37,639 nt of DNA from Nannochloropsis salina CCMP1776 (GCA_004565275.1 SDOX01000115.1:897-38535); one strand, 5' to 3'. Numbered from the stretch's first letter, positions 1 through 9,737 are shown. Numbers and translations: made by a program. Notes: a model not told the origin generated them from the sequence alone.

Positions 1-1506
1 TCGTTCCTCGATATCGCGTCCACGAAATTCACGGCATCCCCGCGTACAATAAGAAGTGAGTCGGGTGGGAGGGTGGGAGGGAGGGAGGGGGGGAGGGAGG
101 GAAGGGGAGGACGGGAAGGGGAGGTATCTGTGTCGGGCGTAGAGATGGACACCTTGGAATCCATTGAACCCTAACCCTAACCCTAACCCCCCTACAGACG
201 TGGACAACGCCCGCCCCTCATGTCGGAAGAGTCCATGCCCTTGGATACGCGCTTCAACGAGGTGGAGGGAGGCCAAGACTTATACCCGGATGAGAAGGGG
301 GTGTGGAATCTGGTGGAGGAGGGGGAGATGAAGGTGAGGGGAGGCAGGAGGGAGGCGGAGGAGGTCCCGCGGTGGTACTGACCGCATCGATGGTGCATTG
401 GAACGGTGCATTTGACATGAAAATCGATGATGAACAACTCCATGATCGATGGTGAACAAAGTCAACGTTGATGGCAAACAAAGTCAACGTTGATGGCAAA
501 CAAAGTCAACATTGATGGCAAACAAAATAAATCCAACAGTAATGGCGAAAAACTTCAATTGTGATGGCAAACAGAGTCACCATCAATATTGAACAAAGTT
601 AACAGTTATGACAAACAACTCTTCCTCCTGAAACAGGTGCAAGCGGCGCCCATGGTCCACACGGTGCCATGCGTAGGCTTCGTCGTGACCGAGAAGGACA
701 AGCCAGGGCGACTGCGTGCAGGTAAGGAGGACGCCCGGCAAGGACCTAGAAAGGGATCTAAAGGGGTTCTCCCCCTTTCTTGGTGTCGCCATTGGCAGGG
801 GCCCAGCTGTCGTGACCGTTACATTCAAAGGTTCAAAATGATCCTTGGAACGCCATGGCTGACCTGCCCGACTTGCCCCTCCATTTCCATCACTCGTTCC
901 CTCGGATCCCTCTCCCACACCACAGAGTACGTTCGGCCCATCGTGGAACGTAACAAGGCCGGTCTTCTGAAACGGGGACTGAGCGACCCCAACAAGATCT
1001 TCCGCCTCTTGAAGACTCTCCAGCCCGGGGAGGCAGTCAACCTCCCCGACGGGACTTTGCTCCGGGCGGAGGAGGTGATGGAGGCGGCGAAACAGGGCCG
1101 TAAAATCGTCATTTGCGGAGACACCTCCGACGCCTCGGGGATTGCCGCGCTGGCACAGGATTGCGACGTGCTCGTCCATGAAGCGACCAACGCTTTCTTG
1201 CTGCCTTTCGATAAGGGCACCTACATGGACGTGGAACGATTTGCCCGGGCCCATGGTCATTCCACGCCGCAGATGGCCGGTCATTTCGCGCACCGGGTCA
1301 GAGCCAAACGGTTGATAATGACGCACTTTAGCCCCCGTTACAAAGGTGACTTGAGCCCCGAGAGCCTCGCCATCATGAAACGCTTGGAAGACATGGCGCG
1401 CAAGACTTCGAAACTCCGAGCGGACCGAGTCTTGGCCGCACATGATTTGATGCTCGTGCCCATCCCATCGCCACAAAAAATGGCGGAAGTGGGAGCCGAT
1501 GACTAA
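1..1506 (+). CDS. tRNase Z (ribonuclease Z), 3' part of gene
   Basis: Endonuclease of the metallo-beta-lactamase fold that removes the 3' trailer from pre-tRNAs. The gene enters from the left edge, so the N-terminus with the main His-rich zinc motif is outside. Exons that join in phase: <1-55, 198-333, 637-721, 926-1506 (TAA). The peptide follows ELAC1-type enzymes: YRVHEI in exon 1, then DEKGVWNLVEEGEMK, then a VPCVGFVVTEKDKPGRL block matching IPSFGFSVVEKKRPGKL of human ELAC1 (recalled, not aligned by program). Exon 4 holds GDTSDA (metal-binding Asp), HEAT, HGHSTPQMAG and THFSPRY, the conserved C-terminal zinc/catalytic motifs. Introns are 142, 303 and 204 nt. Intron 1 carries telomere-like repeats and intron 2 a 22-nt tandem repeat. 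A poly(A)-like AATAAA lies at 1558-1563. Whether it acts in nucleus or organelle cannot be judged without the N-terminus. Confidence 0.93.
167..190 (+). repeat. Telomere-like (CCCTAA)3 inside intron 1 of tRNase Z
   Basis: Three CCCTAA-type units lie 7 nt before the intron 3' end (AG at 196-197). They provide CTAAC, the classical branch-site-like motif, at 171-175, 177-181 and 183-187. The first part of the same intron is G-rich (gggtgggagggtggg). Confidence 0.9.
448..625 (+). repeat. Degenerate 22-nt tandem repeat in intron 2 of tRNase Z
   Basis: Units of the form tgatggcaaacaaagtcaac recur head to tail. The first three (about 448-513) are nearly identical and later ones are progressively degenerate, reaching almost to the 3' splice site at 636. 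The repeat fills over half of the intron and shows no open reading frame of note. Confidence 0.7.
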
Positions 1507-2424
1507 GCTTGAAAGCACGAGGAAAGGCAGCAACTTAGGTCTTCGTTGTTTAGAGCAAATAAACATGGCGGATCAACACGCCACACAAAGTAAAGTAACT
1601 TACAAGTTGGAGTCTCAGTTTAGCACTTTTTACATTTTGTAATTTATTTCCACAGTCTTCAGGTGTAATTGCATCTCGATGTCAGCAGTCATTAGGAGTA
1701 CCATCAAACTTTGAATTATCAAGAACCGCGCGACCAAGAATGCCGGGAACGAATGAATTAATATGCATAATACTTATATATGTATGGATTTGAAGATGCA
1801 ATTCAAAAGCTGGGTCTGAGTACGTCTCCGAAAAGGACTCCCAAAATAGGACAAGCCATACGTACGCGTCTGGCACGTAAAAGGAGACCGTCGAAAACGC
1901 CACTTTTACACGTTCCAGGAAGGAATGGTCTCTTGCATGGCGACATCAAAAGTAACCACGTCAAATTTTAATAACGTGTTACATGTTGTTGGTCAATGGG
2001 TGCATGAGTCCCCGTATGTCACGAGAGGGTTGGGGGCTCGAGCTGGAACATCTGCTTACTGCGCGCAAGGACCGTCGCCATAAGTACTTTATGCAAATTG
2101 TGGAACCATCACTCCTTCACTACACTACTCATTATCAATGAAATGTTAACAGCTGTTCCTAGTCGTGGTTGTGTCAGATTTTCCCTACGTTTGCCCAACT
2201 AAAGGCACTAAAGCCGACTGACATGCCAGTAAGATTATGGTAGTTGCCTCGCTTTATATCTCTCTTGTCCGTCTTTACGGCCAATAAAATACGTAAGCAC
2301 TACCCCTCCGGCAAGCATGTCCATGTATAAAGATTCATCTGCAAAGAAAGAATTTGAACCCTCCAGAGGGGAGAAGTGGTAAAAAAACCCGGTTGATATC
2401 CACATCTTCCAAACAACACCAAGC
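1507..2424. other. Intergenic region, tRNase Z to U6
   Basis: More AT-rich than the flanking genes. It holds the tRNase Z 3' end with AATAAA at 1558-1563 and the upstream region of the U6 gene. Short open frames exist but none shows a family motif. I see no further gene. Confidence 0.5.
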
Positions 2425-2432
2425 TTTATAAG
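2425..2432 (+). promoter_or_regulatory. TATA box of the U6 gene
   Basis: TTTATAAG, with TATAAG starting at 2427, lies 28 nt upstream of the inferred U6 5' end at G2455. This is the usual spacing of the TATA element of RNA polymerase III U6 promoters. Confidence 0.75.
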
Positions 2433-2506
2433 TAGCATGGTATCCATCTAACTCGTTTACGGGAAACCGTATAACGCTAAAATTGGAACGATACAGAGAA
2501 GATTAG

Positions 2507-2615
2507 GTGAGTCCTGACCTCTGAGGGGAGGGTACCACGTTCGAGTCCCCGCGCTCCCCCTTGTCACGTCCTCACACAGTTTCTGCTCGCCTACCCTTCC
2601 CTTCCACCCTCACAG
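2507..2615 (+). other. mRNA-type GT-AG intron within U6 snRNA
   Basis: A 109-nt insertion with donor GTGAGT and acceptor CCCTCACAG lies exactly between GATTAG and CATGG of U6. Like protein-gene introns in this window it has a G-rich stretch near the 5' part (gaggggaggg) and a C/T-rich 3' part. Removing it restores an uninterrupted canonical U6. It contains a B box and a GGGGAG/CTCCCC inverted repeat that flanks that box. Confidence 0.92.
2539..2547 (+). promoter_or_regulatory. RNA polymerase III B box inside the U6 intron
   Basis: GTTCGAGTC matches the B-box consensus GWTCRANNC at every position. It lies 84 nt downstream of the U6 5' end and no tRNA cloverleaf can be folded around it. In yeasts the U6 B box binds TFIIIC, lying downstream of the gene in budding yeast and inside the intron in fission yeast. 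The same role is inferred here. Confidence 0.85.
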
Positions 2616-2664
2616 CATGGCCCCTGCGCAAGGATGACACGCACAAATCGAGAAGAGTACGTCC

Positions 2665-2674
2665 TTTTTTTTTT
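2665..2674 (+). terminator. RNA polymerase III T-run terminator of U6
   Basis: Ten consecutive T residues directly follow the U6 3' region (…TACGTCC then T10). A run of four or more T is the standard polymerase III stop and leaves the oligo-U tail of U6. Confidence 0.88.
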
Positions 2675-4467
2675 CTTTTGTGCTGTCGTTATGCTTGCCC
2701 CGAGTACGGAAGCCAGAGTTTTTGGGGTGTCCATGAAAGGCACGATTTTCCCCAAAAAGCTCGACATATCCGTCTGCCTCACTCATGTCTTTTGTTGCTC
2801 GAAAACATGGACGTCGATTACAATAGAGACGCAGTACGGAAGGCGTCTTCGGGAAGCACTGCTAGGATGTTAAGCAAAGATAGCGAAAGTCTCTAAGCGC
2901 CCTTACCGAATCACTGCTTCCATAAAAGCGACAAAACACGAGCAAGAGGGGGTTATCTCAGGATGTGATCTTCCTGCCCCAAATTGATTGAGATAGCCGA
3001 AGATTGCCCTCTCTGTGCTTTAAAAATAGCCCAAGACATGAGCTGACGTAACGTGGAGTGGTACAATTTCTCCCAGGATAAGAAGGAAAATGAGCAAGGA
3101 AAAAAAAAAATTGTGTGCCCCGCCAGGAGGCCGAACATATGGGCATGTTTGTGTTCTTGTAATGTAGCGAAAGTCTAGCATACATTCTATGCCCATGAGC
3201 ATTTATCATATGATTTATTTTCACAAATATTATGTTTTATATTTTGCAGCATATTCAATTCAGGAAAGTCCGCCCGGTCGAAAGAGCTACCAGACATACC
3301 ACACTGCCTGAAAATTAATAAGACCACGTAGAGAAGAACGTCCCAGACTCCCCGGGAAAGGAAAGGCAAAGAAAGAAACATGGAAATCAACCCAACTCGT
3401 AGCGTCTATTAACAGCGATCCGGCGCGGTGGAAATCTGGCTGCGAAGCGATGTCTCAGTCTGGAAGGAACTATGATCGTACGGTGAATGTGACGTTCGAC
3501 AGGCACGACATCGACAACCCGCACCAAAATACCGCAGGCCACGTCTTTATTCAAAATCCCTTCCTTGCAACCAGTACTGGACATCCCCATGACTCTGTGC
3601 ATTCCTCTTTTCCCCCCTTCCGTTCCCTGTCGGAGCCTGTAAAGCGACGTACATATCTGCTCACGACGGCTTCAAATCCATGACGTCATAACTCGCACAT
3701 GGCCAACCGGTGGCCAGATCCCAGGTCTCATAAAAGCGGGGGAAATGCGGGCACCTTCCAGTTAAAACATATGGATGCTGGGCAACCGTCCTTCGCTGCC
3801 TTGTGCATGTCGTCTGGCATGAGTTCTTGTATTATTCCCCCCTCTTTCTGATCCACTATTTCCGGCCGTCGGTCTTCAAGAGTTTCGGGCTGCGTTTACT
3901 TCAACGCAAACTGCACTTTGATTATGCATCTTGAGTTACCATGTAGGTACACCACTCTTACCTGTTTTACGCATGCTTGGATTAGATTCTTCTTCTTCTG
4001 TAAGAAGAACGAACGGGACTCACTGATGAGGCTAGAAACGATTCTTGCGTGCCAATATTTTATGGACAGGGTCTGAGCTTTGCTGATCCACGTTTGTTAT
4101 CTGGGATCAGACATGCTCTGAACAATAACCCCAAAACGCTCTCAATGTCAATCCAAGGGGGCAAGGTAGCCAATTGTGCTGGCCGATCATTGACAACCAT
4201 TTATGTACCAATTACCCTTTCAAGCATTGTGTCCAAAAATTTCTTCTTTAATGTTATTCGTTCCTGTTCCACGATAGTCGGGCAGTGGCAGTATATTGAT
4301 CCGATTCACTAGACATTCGCCGTTGCATTGGCAAGGCCACTCTGCCTCCACCTGGCCAATAAGAATACCTATGATGAACGCACAGGATCGTGGGCTGGGA
4401 CCTTTGCCTCCGCGAATGTGCTGATAGTTTAGCTTACACCCTACCTCTTGTATACCTACCCTCACTC
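2675..4467. other. Long intergenic region, U6 to flavohemoglobin
   Basis: About 1.8 kb, AT-richer than the genes, with no open frame that shows a recognisable domain. Small features seen: an 8-bp TTCTTCTT/AAGAAGAA hairpin near 3988-4009 and a GCAGTGGCAGTAT string at 4282-4294 that matches part of vertebrate U4 but lacks the rest of U4. The last few hundred bases must hold the flavohemoglobin promoter. Confidence 0.5.
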
Positions 4468-6075
4468 ATGACTAGATTCGCTCCGAACGGCTCACACGAT
4501 TCTGCCCGGCATTCAGCAAGCCTCATGCCGCCAGCCTCCACTCCTTCTCCATCGTCAACGCCTGCTATTATCCCCCCAGCCGCTTCCTCCCCCCTTCCTG
4601 TGCTCAGCCCTGACGTCATCTCCGTGGTGAAATCCACCGCGCCCGTCCTGGCGGCCCAAGGCCCCCACATCACCCAGGCATTCTACCCGCTCCTCTTCTC
4701 CCGGTACCCTGCCGTCCAAGAGCTCTTCAACAAACGCAACCAAGCGCCGGAACCCGATGGGACGCCCGCCCGACAGCCTCAGGCCTTGGCCAATGCCGTC
4801 TGGGCCTACGCGGCCAACATCGATAACCTCTCCGCCCTCTCCGCGGCCGTCTCCCTGATTGCCCACAAACACGCCTCCCTCCACGTCCTCCCCGAGCACT
4901 ACCCAATGGTGGGGGAGTGCCTCCTGGCGGCCATTGCGCAGGTACTGGGTCCTGAGGTGGCGACTGAGGAGGTGCTGAAAGCCTGGGGGCAAGCGTACGG
5001 ATTTTTGGCCGCCGTCTTCGTCCAGACAGAGGACGGGCTCCGGGCCAGCAATGCCCGGAAGCGGCACGGGTGGACGGGGTGGAAAACAATGCGGGTGGCA
5101 AGGAAGGTGATGGAATCGGAGGATGTGGCTTCCTTCTACCTGAGCAATGTACAGGACGGGGAGCCCGTGTGCGCCTTCCTACCGGGTCAGTACATCTCCC
5201 TCCGCCTGACATTGCCCAATGGGGAGGTGGAAGAGCGAGACTATAGTCTGAGCGAGTTTGCTGTACCCGCGTCCGCGCATGCCTTGGAGCTGGGCGGGAA
5301 AGCGCGATCGGCCGAGGAGGAGGGAGGGAAGAAGGAGTGTAAGGGGGAGGGCCGGGGGGAGGAAGGGAAGGAGGAAGGGGATTGCCCCCCCTATTTCCGC
5401 ATCAGCATCAAGCGTCTCCCGGGGGGTGCCGTATCCGCCTACATGCACGACAAGGTGGAGGAGGGAAGCGAGATTCTGGTAGGGCCTCCCTACGGCGACT
5501 TTGTCCTCGCTCCGCCCTCTACCCCTTCCTCCTCCCCCTCCTCCCACCCACGGCCCCTGGTGCTCCTCTCAGCCGGGATTGGCATTACTCCCTTGCTTTG
5601 CATGGCCGAAGCCGCGTTGCTCGGCACGCCGTCGCAAGAGAGCAAGGAGCATCGACCCTCTTTCCCTTCCTCGCTCTCTCCCAGAGTCTTCTTCCTCCAC
5701 ACGGCCAGGGACGCGGCCCATTTCCCCTTTGCGGCCCGTCTTGCGAGCCTCGCGGCCAGACATCCCACCCGCTTTGCCTGCCACGTGTCCTTCACACAAG
5801 GATCCGTAGAGGGAGGGGCGGAGGGAGGGAAGGAGGGAAAAGTCCGGTGGGGCATTGGGCGGTTGACGGCGAGCGCCTTACACGAGGCGTTGGGCGGGAA
5901 GGTACGACCGCAGGACTGTAGCTTCTACTTTTGTGGACCGGCGGGGTACATGGTGAGCGTTCGACGCTTGTTGACGTGGTTGGGAGTGCCCGCGGAGGAG
6001 GTGAAGTATGAGTGTTTCGGCCCCGCATCGGCCGAGGTGGAGGCGGCGGGGGTGGTACCGTCGAGTTTTTCTTGA
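4468..6075 (+). CDS. hmp-like: Flavohemoglobin (nitric oxide dioxygenase)
   Basis: Converts NO and O2 to nitrate with NAD(P)H, detoxifying nitric oxide. Single exon, 535 aa from ATG 4468, the first in-frame ATG. Globin domain about residues 50-185: B10 Tyr73, E7 Gln103, proximal heme His135 (in AHKHASL) and Tyr145 align with E. coli Tyr29, Gln53, His85 and Tyr95. The reductase half has GQYISLRL, the FAD motif RDYSLS, PYGDF, the NAD-binding SAGIGITPLL, YFCGPAGYM and a C-terminal YECFGP. It is longer than the usual 400 aa because of a Ser/Pro/Arg-containing N-terminal extension of about 50 residues, possibly an organelle-targeting sequence, and low-complexity Gly/Glu/Lys and Pro/Ser insertions in the FAD and NAD domains. 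The absence of introns sets it apart from most neighbours. It converges on the CHMP5 gene. Confidence 0.95.
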   Translation: MTRFAPNGSHDSARHSASLMPPASTPSPSSTPAIIPPAASSPLPVLSPDVISVVKSTAPVLAAQGPHITQAFYPLLFSRYPAVQELFNKRNQAPEPDGTPARQPQALANAVWAYAANIDNLSALSAAVSLIAHKHASLHVLPEHYPMVGECLLAAIAQVLGPEVATEEVLKAWGQAYGFLAAVFVQTEDGLRASNARKRHGWTGWKTMRVARKVMESEDVASFYLSNVQDGEPVCAFLPGQYISLRLTLPNGEVEERDYSLSEFAVPASAHALELGGKARSAEEEGGKKECKGEGRGEEGKEEGDCPPYFRISIKRLPGGAVSAYMHDKVEEGSEILVGPPYGDFVLAPPSTPSSSPSSHPRPLVLLSAGIGITPLLCMAEAALLGTPSQESKEHRPSFPSSLSPRVFFLHTARDAAHFPFAARLASLAARHPTRFACHVSFTQGSVEGGAEGGKEGKVRWGIGRLTASALHEALGGKVRPQDCSFYFCGPAGYMVSVRRLLTWLGVPAEEVKYECFGPASAEVEAAGVVPSSFS

Positions 6076-6566
6076 GGAGGAGGGAGATGAGGCGAGAAAG
6101 GGAAGGGGGAGGAGGTGGAAGAGAGGCGCGGTGTCGGGAGCAGGGCGAGGGATCAAAAGTGTATGTGTATAGAGAATTTTTACAATTCCATTGTTCCATC
6201 CTCATAACCATGGGGCGGAACTTGAATGATTAGGCGACTGGCATGGAATTACAACACCATTTTGCAGGCAAGGAACGGGCGTTGGAAGTCGACGTCAGCA
6301 TCAGCACGCGAACGTCCCTTATCATTTTCAGAAAGACTTGAAAATCGATGCATGACAATACAGCATTCCCAAATAAAGAAATCCATCTGATCGCGAGAGG
6401 ATGCACTGCACTGTCCACGGATCATCCCCCCGCGAGACAACCAAAGCAAGGGGGCTTTCACTACATAAACCCAACGCTTTACTTCTTTTTGCTTTGAACA
6501 AAACATGTGCACATGTCAGGGTTCCCCCCAACCCCTCCCTCCCCCCCCCATGCCGCGCGGGCTCCC
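6076..6566. other. Convergent intergenic region
   Basis: Shared 3' region of the flavohemoglobin (+) and CHMP5 (-) genes. AATAAA at 6372-6377 on the + strand could be a distant poly(A) signal of the flavohemoglobin. No gene seen. Confidence 0.5.
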
Positions 6567-8858
6567 CTAGTTGTGGACCGGGGCCACGGGCAAACCAAAT
6601 TCGTCGGTGGTTGTTTGCGCGCCAATTTTGGCTTCAGGTGCGTTCACAGGTTCGCTGGGCAAGAGATAGGCAGGGGTCGCCTCGACCGAGGACGCGGTCG
6701 CATCGGCTGTGGTGGACGCACCCAACGGTGGCGGGAAGAAAGGGGGAAAGAGGGAAAAGGCGGGTACCAACGTGTCAGGAGGAACGGACAGGAACCTTCG
6801 CCGGAGGAGCCCCCCCTGCGGGGTCGGCGACCCTCATGTCAATATTCCATGTCTCCCAAACGCCCGGCCCATCCACCATGCCGCGCCGACCCAGACTGGC
6901 ACCTTCTCCCTCCCGCCCCTCCCTTTCCCCCCTTCCCCTTCCCTTACCCTCCATTTCGCCCAGTCCTTCTAGCTCATCTTCCAAGCCAGCCAGCTCCGCG
7001 TCCAAATCCGCCTCGTCGATCTCGTCGGAAACGCCGTAGTTGCGGCCTAAAGCATCATTGATCTCGTTCATGTCCTCCATCATGTCCGCCAGGTCGTCCG
7101 TCAAGTCCTAGGCGACGTAGAAGGAAGGCAAGAGACACAGAATAAATGCGGGTCGATCGCAGCCATGCCCTCCCTACCGACTGACTGGTAAGCTGCCCGG
7201 AGGTTCACCCTAACAATGAGGGAATACCCCTTGCCTGCCTGTACATACTCTTCCCCACCGAAGTCCCCCCTAATGGCGGGTAGGGACCGCCAGGTCTCCT
7301 ACTCAGGCTCTTTCCGTCATACTCTCTCTCCCCTGACAATCCTGCTCTCTTCTGCCAATCTCAACCCCACCCCGGTCCTTCTCCCTCCTCGGTCTCGCGC
7401 CACACAGAGCCTTTCAACGTGCTCGGGGACTTTGGTGTCGCGCATCCCCTCCAACATTTAATTTCGTCTTCCTCGCTCCTCCCTCCCTCCCTCCCTCCCT
7501 ACCTCAATGTCATCTATCTTGACTTTCTTGGCCTCGACTTTCAGGGCTTTGTGCGCTCCTTTCATGGCATCCACAGTCGTGATGGTGTCCTAAACGCACA
7601 TGCGGATGATAGATCGAAAGGATACAAGGAAAAAAAGAGATTGGGGTGGTGAGACGGCGAGTACGTTGCTTGGCAAGCCCAGGATAGAGATCGCTGCCGG
7701 CAATGCCAAAGCCCGAAAGTCCCCTCGCCGCTTTCCATCGCCTACACTTTTCAAATTTGCAAGTGATCGCCTACACTTTTTTTATGTGCAAGTGATCGCC
7801 TATACTTTTCTTCTATGCACGTGGGCCCATGATGGACCCTACCTCCTGCCACGCACTGTCCCACAGTACCCCCTCGTTCCCTCCCTCGTTCCCTCCCTTC
7901 CTTCCTCGCTCCCTCGTTCCCTCGTTCCCTCCCTTCGTCCCCAGCTTCCCACCTTGACGCTGTCTAAGGCAAAGTTCGTTTGGTCGACGTTGAAAGATTG
8001 AGCTGCCAGCTGGTCCCTCTGCTGTTCGTACATCTTCTTCCGCTTCAATACCTGGCGAGAGGATGGAGGGAGGGAGGGAGGGAGGAAGGGAGGGAAGGAG
8101 AGGTTGAGTCGGGAGCCATCTTCTCGGAGGAGCCCTGTGATAGTTGCAGGCTCAAGGGTCTTTGTTTCCAGTTCCCAGTCTCCGAATGTCGGACATTCTG
8201 CTCTGAAGGGTGTCTGAGTGAATGTCTCGCCTTCACCCATTGCCCCCTTTCCGACCCCCTTCGGCACTCACATCGATGGCTCGGCGCTTATGATTGGCCT
8301 GCGTGGCGCCCGAAGACCGCTTGATTAGGACTTGAAATTTCCTCAATTCGTCGTCCAAGGCCTTGATCTACCAGAAAAGAAACCAAAAAGTGAAATTTCG
8401 GGAAACAAGAATAAGCTGAAGGAAAAACACACACGCCAACCCCCCCCCGCATCAACCCATTGTCGCGTACCTTATCATCCAGGCCTTTCAAACGCCCGTC
8501 TATCTTCCCAGACGCGTCGCCTGTGACGCATGAGAAAACAATAAAGCGAAAGAATAAATGGAGGTACATTCGTCGTCGCAATCTTACAGAAGACGTGGAC
8601 AGCTTTATGAGCCAGTACACAACGGGGATGGCGGTAGAAGTAATAGTGCGACTGGCTGCGAGTGCTGGGGAGTCCTAGCGTGCCCTGCCATGTGTCAAGG
8701 CATTCACTTTCTTGCAGCAACAGTAGCATGAGGCCAGCATACGCTCACTTTTTCTAGCCTCCCTCCCTTGCCACTTCCACCTTCCCCACGGTCCTGTCCT
8801 CCTTACCCAGGGAAGGGGCAGGGGCCTGAACTTTCTTTTGTCCGAAAATGCGGTTCAT
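6567..8858 (-). CDS. CHMP5/VPS60-like: ESCRT-III protein CHMP5/Vps60
   Basis: Snf7-family subunit that regulates ESCRT-III disassembly through Vta1/LIP5 and Vps4 during endosomal sorting and membrane scission. Seven exons on the minus strand join in phase: 8807-8858, 8471-8520, 8272-8367, 7953-8051, 7503-7589, 6948-7107, 6567-6706, giving 227 aa (human 219). It starts [17 protein letters not shown], matching MNRLFGKAKPKAPPPSL. The helical core has [20 protein letters not shown], then [14 protein letters not shown] and a [17 protein letters not shown] block, followed by an acidic stretch ([16 protein letters not shown]) and the conserved C-terminal DEFGLPVAP. Introns are G-rich after donors and C-rich before acceptors on the coding strand. 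Intron 4 contains a 29-bp tandem repeat. Cytosolic and endosomal by homology. Confidence 0.96.
7737..7823 (-). repeat. 29-bp tandem repeat, three units, in CHMP5 intron
   Basis: Three head-to-tail 29-nt units start at 7737, 7766 and 7795 (atcgcctacacttt… on the + strand). Units 1 and 2 differ mainly in the central A/T stretch and unit 3 is more diverged. They lie between CHMP5 exons 4 and 5. Confidence 0.85.
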
Positions 8859-9737
8859 GTCCGTCTTTGACGTGTGTGTGTCGGGATCGTGCCACCAGAA
8901 ATGGACGACAGAGGTAAAAATGACGTAAAAGCCGACTGCTTGGCTTAGAGTCTAACGTGCCCTCAGCAAGCTAGCTTTTGGAGCGCACTTCGACGTAAAA
9001 GCTCTGTGGAAGGGAAACAAAAATCAGAGGAAATTTCCATGTTCCCAGCCCCGTCCAATCTTTTGTAGATGCAACACACTGGTCAAATATTAAGTTAAAT
9101 GGTTGCAAGCGCAGAGTGGGATGTGCTTCCGCGCCATACTGACCTATGTGTCCTCTCCCCTTCAGCCGTTGAGCTGGCAGCACCTTTTAAAAAGAATCTG
9201 GTCGATCCTAAAGATGGACTAAACGGAGATAATTTAATCAATTACTAATAGAAAGGAGAGTTATTGCCATTGATCCCACAGACTGAGAGAATTTGTTGAG
9301 AGAAAATAGACAGTGGACATGGAAAAAGGTTAAGAATGGGCAAGCTGAAAGTGGACTCCGGATGCGACATGCAGCGCGAAAGTTTTGAAGTAATGCGAGG
9401 TGCTGGAGGCAATACATACATCGTTGATCGAGCGATGACGCACAAGCAATTTAGAGGAGAACAAATTGCGGGTAGTATGGAGAGCGCAATTTGCGGAAGC
9501 GACGTTAGGGGAAAAGAAGTAACATATACTCCAGATTGGAAAATGAAGAAGGGAACTGGAACAAACCAAGGCTCTTGCATCGTTGCCGTATTTTTCTCTC
9601 CATCAATACATCGAACCGTTGTAAGTGTTTACATATCTACAAGCTGTCGTCCTTTGCACCTCGTCGCCCGTTGTATACACGCTTTTCCCTCCAGCCAGGC
9701 TTCCTCCTCTCTTTCCTTTCCGCCCCCCCCCATCCCA
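8859..9737. other. Intergenic region between two minus-strand genes
   Basis: Upstream region of CHMP5 and 3' region of the SUMO-like-domain gene. A TGACGTAA motif (bZIP/CRE-like) lies near 8920 and a second CGACGTAAA near 8989. Short open frames here show no family motif. No gene called. Confidence 0.45.

Larger units (their letters stand above)
2455..2668 (+). ncRNA. U6 spliceosomal snRNA gene, interrupted by an intron
   Basis: U6 is the catalytic RNA of the spliceosome. Exon 1 (2455-2506) has a 5' hairpin (TACGG/CCGTA stem, GAAA loop, outer GTT/AAC pairs with one bulged T), then CTAAAATTGGAACG, the ACAGAGA box in ATACAGAGAAG, and GATTAG. Exon 2 (2616 to about 2668) continues with CATGGCCCCTGCGCAAGG and ATGACACGC, the internal stem-loop and U4-pairing region, and ends in a T-run. 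The joined RNA is about 105 nt, close to the usual 105-110 nt, and agrees almost base for base with human U6 in the central part. The AGC catalytic triad is split by the intron (AG|C). TATA box, intronic B box and T10 terminator are all present, so it looks functional and transcribed by RNA polymerase III. Confidence 0.95.

Noticed and set aside
167-190. Chromosome end or telomere
   Set aside because: Only three units, flanked on both sides by exons of one gene that join in phase, so it is interstitial.
583-1566. Open frame of 327 codons antisense to tRNase Z
   Set aside because: Opposite strand of a gene with strong family motifs; no motif of its own.
2529-2560. GTTCGAGTCCCC as part of a tRNA gene
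   Set aside because: No cloverleaf can be built around it; it is explained as a B box inside the U6 intron.
4012-4045. Hammerhead-ribozyme-like core CTGATGA…GAAAC
   Set aside because: Only five bases lie between the two core boxes, so stem II cannot form, and no matching stem I/III pairs were found.
4279-4330. GCAGTGGCAGTAT resembling the 5' part of vertebrate U4 snRNA
   Set aside because: No GCTAAT-type stem I, no kink-turn TGA/GA motif, no Sm site and no TATA box at the right distance; probably chance.
5339-5405. Intron with donor GTAAGG in the flavohemoglobin insertion
   Set aside because: Its removal would break the frame and delete the conserved YFRISIKR strand; the segment is read through as an insertion.
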